DNA of 22,507 bases from a virus. The stretch spans positions 1 through 22,507 of IMG/VR virus record IMGVR_UViG_3300034736_000146; one strand, 5' to 3'. Positions 21,756 to 22,507 of the stretch are shown here, one piece after another; within the stretch, counting starts at the first letter, position 1; every line of letters starts with the position of its first letter. Below the pieces are notes generated by a model, which did no database searches, had not been told where the DNA came from, and saw only the letters and a list, made by a program, of their open reading frames with translations. A program made the translations under genes and the position numbers.

Positions 21756-22507
21756 ATGGCTGCAACAAACTTTGTAACAACTAGTTCTCTCTCAGAGAAA
21801 GAAGATCTCGCTAATTTCATTTCTATGATCTCTCGTGAAGAGACTCCATTCTTGGCCTCTATTGGCAAGACTCAATCTAAAGCTATCTACCACGAGTGGC
21901 AGACCGATGAGCTTGTTGCTCCCGGCTCTGGCGCAGTTGCTGAAGGTTCTTCTTTCGCTACTGTAGCTGCTGCACAAACTGGTGCTGGTGATCGTACTCG
22001 CCTTGGTAACTACACTCAGATCAACTCTAAGACCGTTCAGGTTTCTGGCTCTAAGCGAGCTGTTGATCAGGCTGGTGTTGCTGATGAATATGCTTACCAG
22101 TTGAAGAAGCGTGGTACTGAGCTTCGCCGTGATCTTGAGCATGATGCTGTACACAGCTTCCACAGCAAGAACGGTTCTGGCACTCGTACTATGGGTGGCT
22201 ACCAAGCTTACTGTAACGATGCTGCTCTCGTAGTAAACGGTGGTGAAACCGCTGCTTATACTGCTCCGAGCACTACTGGTGTTGGTACTGCTGGTGTTAT
22301 TAACCGTGGTTCTGCCGATGCTAACCTTAACGATATTGAGCTTAGCCAAGTTGATGACGTTATGCAAGCTATCTACGAAGCCGGTGGTAAGGCTACTACT
22401 CTGATGACTTCACCTTTGAACAAGCGTACCTTGTCTTCCAAAGCTCACGCTACTGGTAACAACACTGTACGCAACATTGATGACACCGGTAAGATCCGTC
22501 AAAGCAT
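21756..22507 (+). CDS. Major capsid protein, SU10/DUF5309 type, partial
   Basis: The gene starts at ATG 21756 with AAAAGGA about eight bases upstream and runs open to the window end, so 250 codons are visible and the C-terminus is missing. It begins MAATNFVTTSSLSEKEDLAN, then ISREETPFLASIGK, HEWQTDELVAP and VSGSKRAVDQAGVADEYAYQLKKRG. This pattern (ED-LAN-I, TPF-S-IGK, EWQ-D-L) matches HK97-fold capsid proteins of the DUF5309/phage SU10 family. Codons are more GC-rich and regular (GCT, GGT, CGT) than in neighbouring genes, as expected of the most highly expressed phage protein. It forms the icosahedral shell around the scaffold. Confidence 0.92.
   Translation, partial: MAATNFVTTSSLSEKEDLANFISMISREETPFLASIGKTQSKAIYHEWQTDELVAPGSGAVAEGSSFATVAAAQTGAGDRTRLGNYTQINSKTVQVSGSKRAVDQAGVADEYAYQLKKRGTELRRDLEHDAVHSFHSKNGSGTRTMGGYQAYCNDAALVVNGGETAAYTAPSTTGVGTAGVINRGSADANLNDIELSQVDDVMQAIYEAGGKATTLMTSPLNKRTLSSKAHATGNNTVRNIDDTGKIRQS

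Noticed and set aside
21792-22367. Minus-strand 191-codon Ser/Thr-rich frame opposite the capsid gene
   Set aside because: The Ser/Thr/Val richness comes from reading the complement of GCT/GGT/ACT codons of the capsid gene.
1-22507. tRNA genes, integrase, lysogeny repressor or attachment sites
   Set aside because: None could be recognised on either strand. The HTH-like protein alone does not indicate lysogeny.

Overview
This window is part of a virulent tailed-phage genome, most probably a podovirus-like phage of a Gammaproteobacterium. There are no host genes, no tRNA, no integrase and no insertion sequence. Genes are packed with 1-20 base overlaps and preceded by Shine-Dalgarno sequences. 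The structural genes (terminase large subunit, portal, acidic scaffold, SU10/DUF5309-type major capsid protein) and the amidoligase cluster both resemble phiEco32/SU10-like (Kuravirus-type) phages. The polymerase/exonuclease/endonuclease VII/class II ribonucleotide reductase set is common in marine T7-like phages. Host and genus are inference.

Layout: two divergent transcription units leave a gene-free hub at about 15366-15977. Leftward (minus strand) come a small membrane protein, an SSB-like protein, a strong terminator, an HTH-like protein and two tiny genes. Then follows a tightly coupled block at about 14.1-7.9 kb: unknown 294 aa, COOH-NH2 ligase type 2, unknown 224 aa, amidoligase, class II glutamine amidotransferase, ATP-grasp ligase, gamma-glutamylcyclotransferase-like, 56 aa. 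Next are a second SSB-like protein, a 144 aa protein that may be a small terminase, a second terminator, and the nucleotide/DNA module (thioredoxin-like, DUF6378-like, small conserved proteins, endonuclease VII, NrdJ, family A DNA polymerase, FEN-type exonuclease, GIY-YIG-like protein). Rightward (plus strand) come TerL, portal, two small unknown genes, scaffold and the capsid gene, which runs off the window end.

How the parts fit: exonuclease and endonuclease VII can break down or process DNA; NrdJ with the thioredoxin-like protein supplies deoxynucleotides; polymerase and SSB-like proteins replicate; the plus-strand genes build and fill the head. The amidoligase block has the parts for ATP-dependent formation and trimming of amide or peptide bonds on an unknown target. 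It is the most interesting system here. Related clusters have been noted by comparative genomics in phiEco32-type phages, but as far as I know the product is undetermined.

Regulation: an exact 19-base element occurs three times, twice in tandem on the plus strand before terL and once on the minus strand before the 144 aa gene. It looks like a phage-specific promoter. Several related degenerate repeats fill the divergent hub. Seven genes too short for routine calling, plus the open-ended capsid gene, were added by reading the sequence directly.
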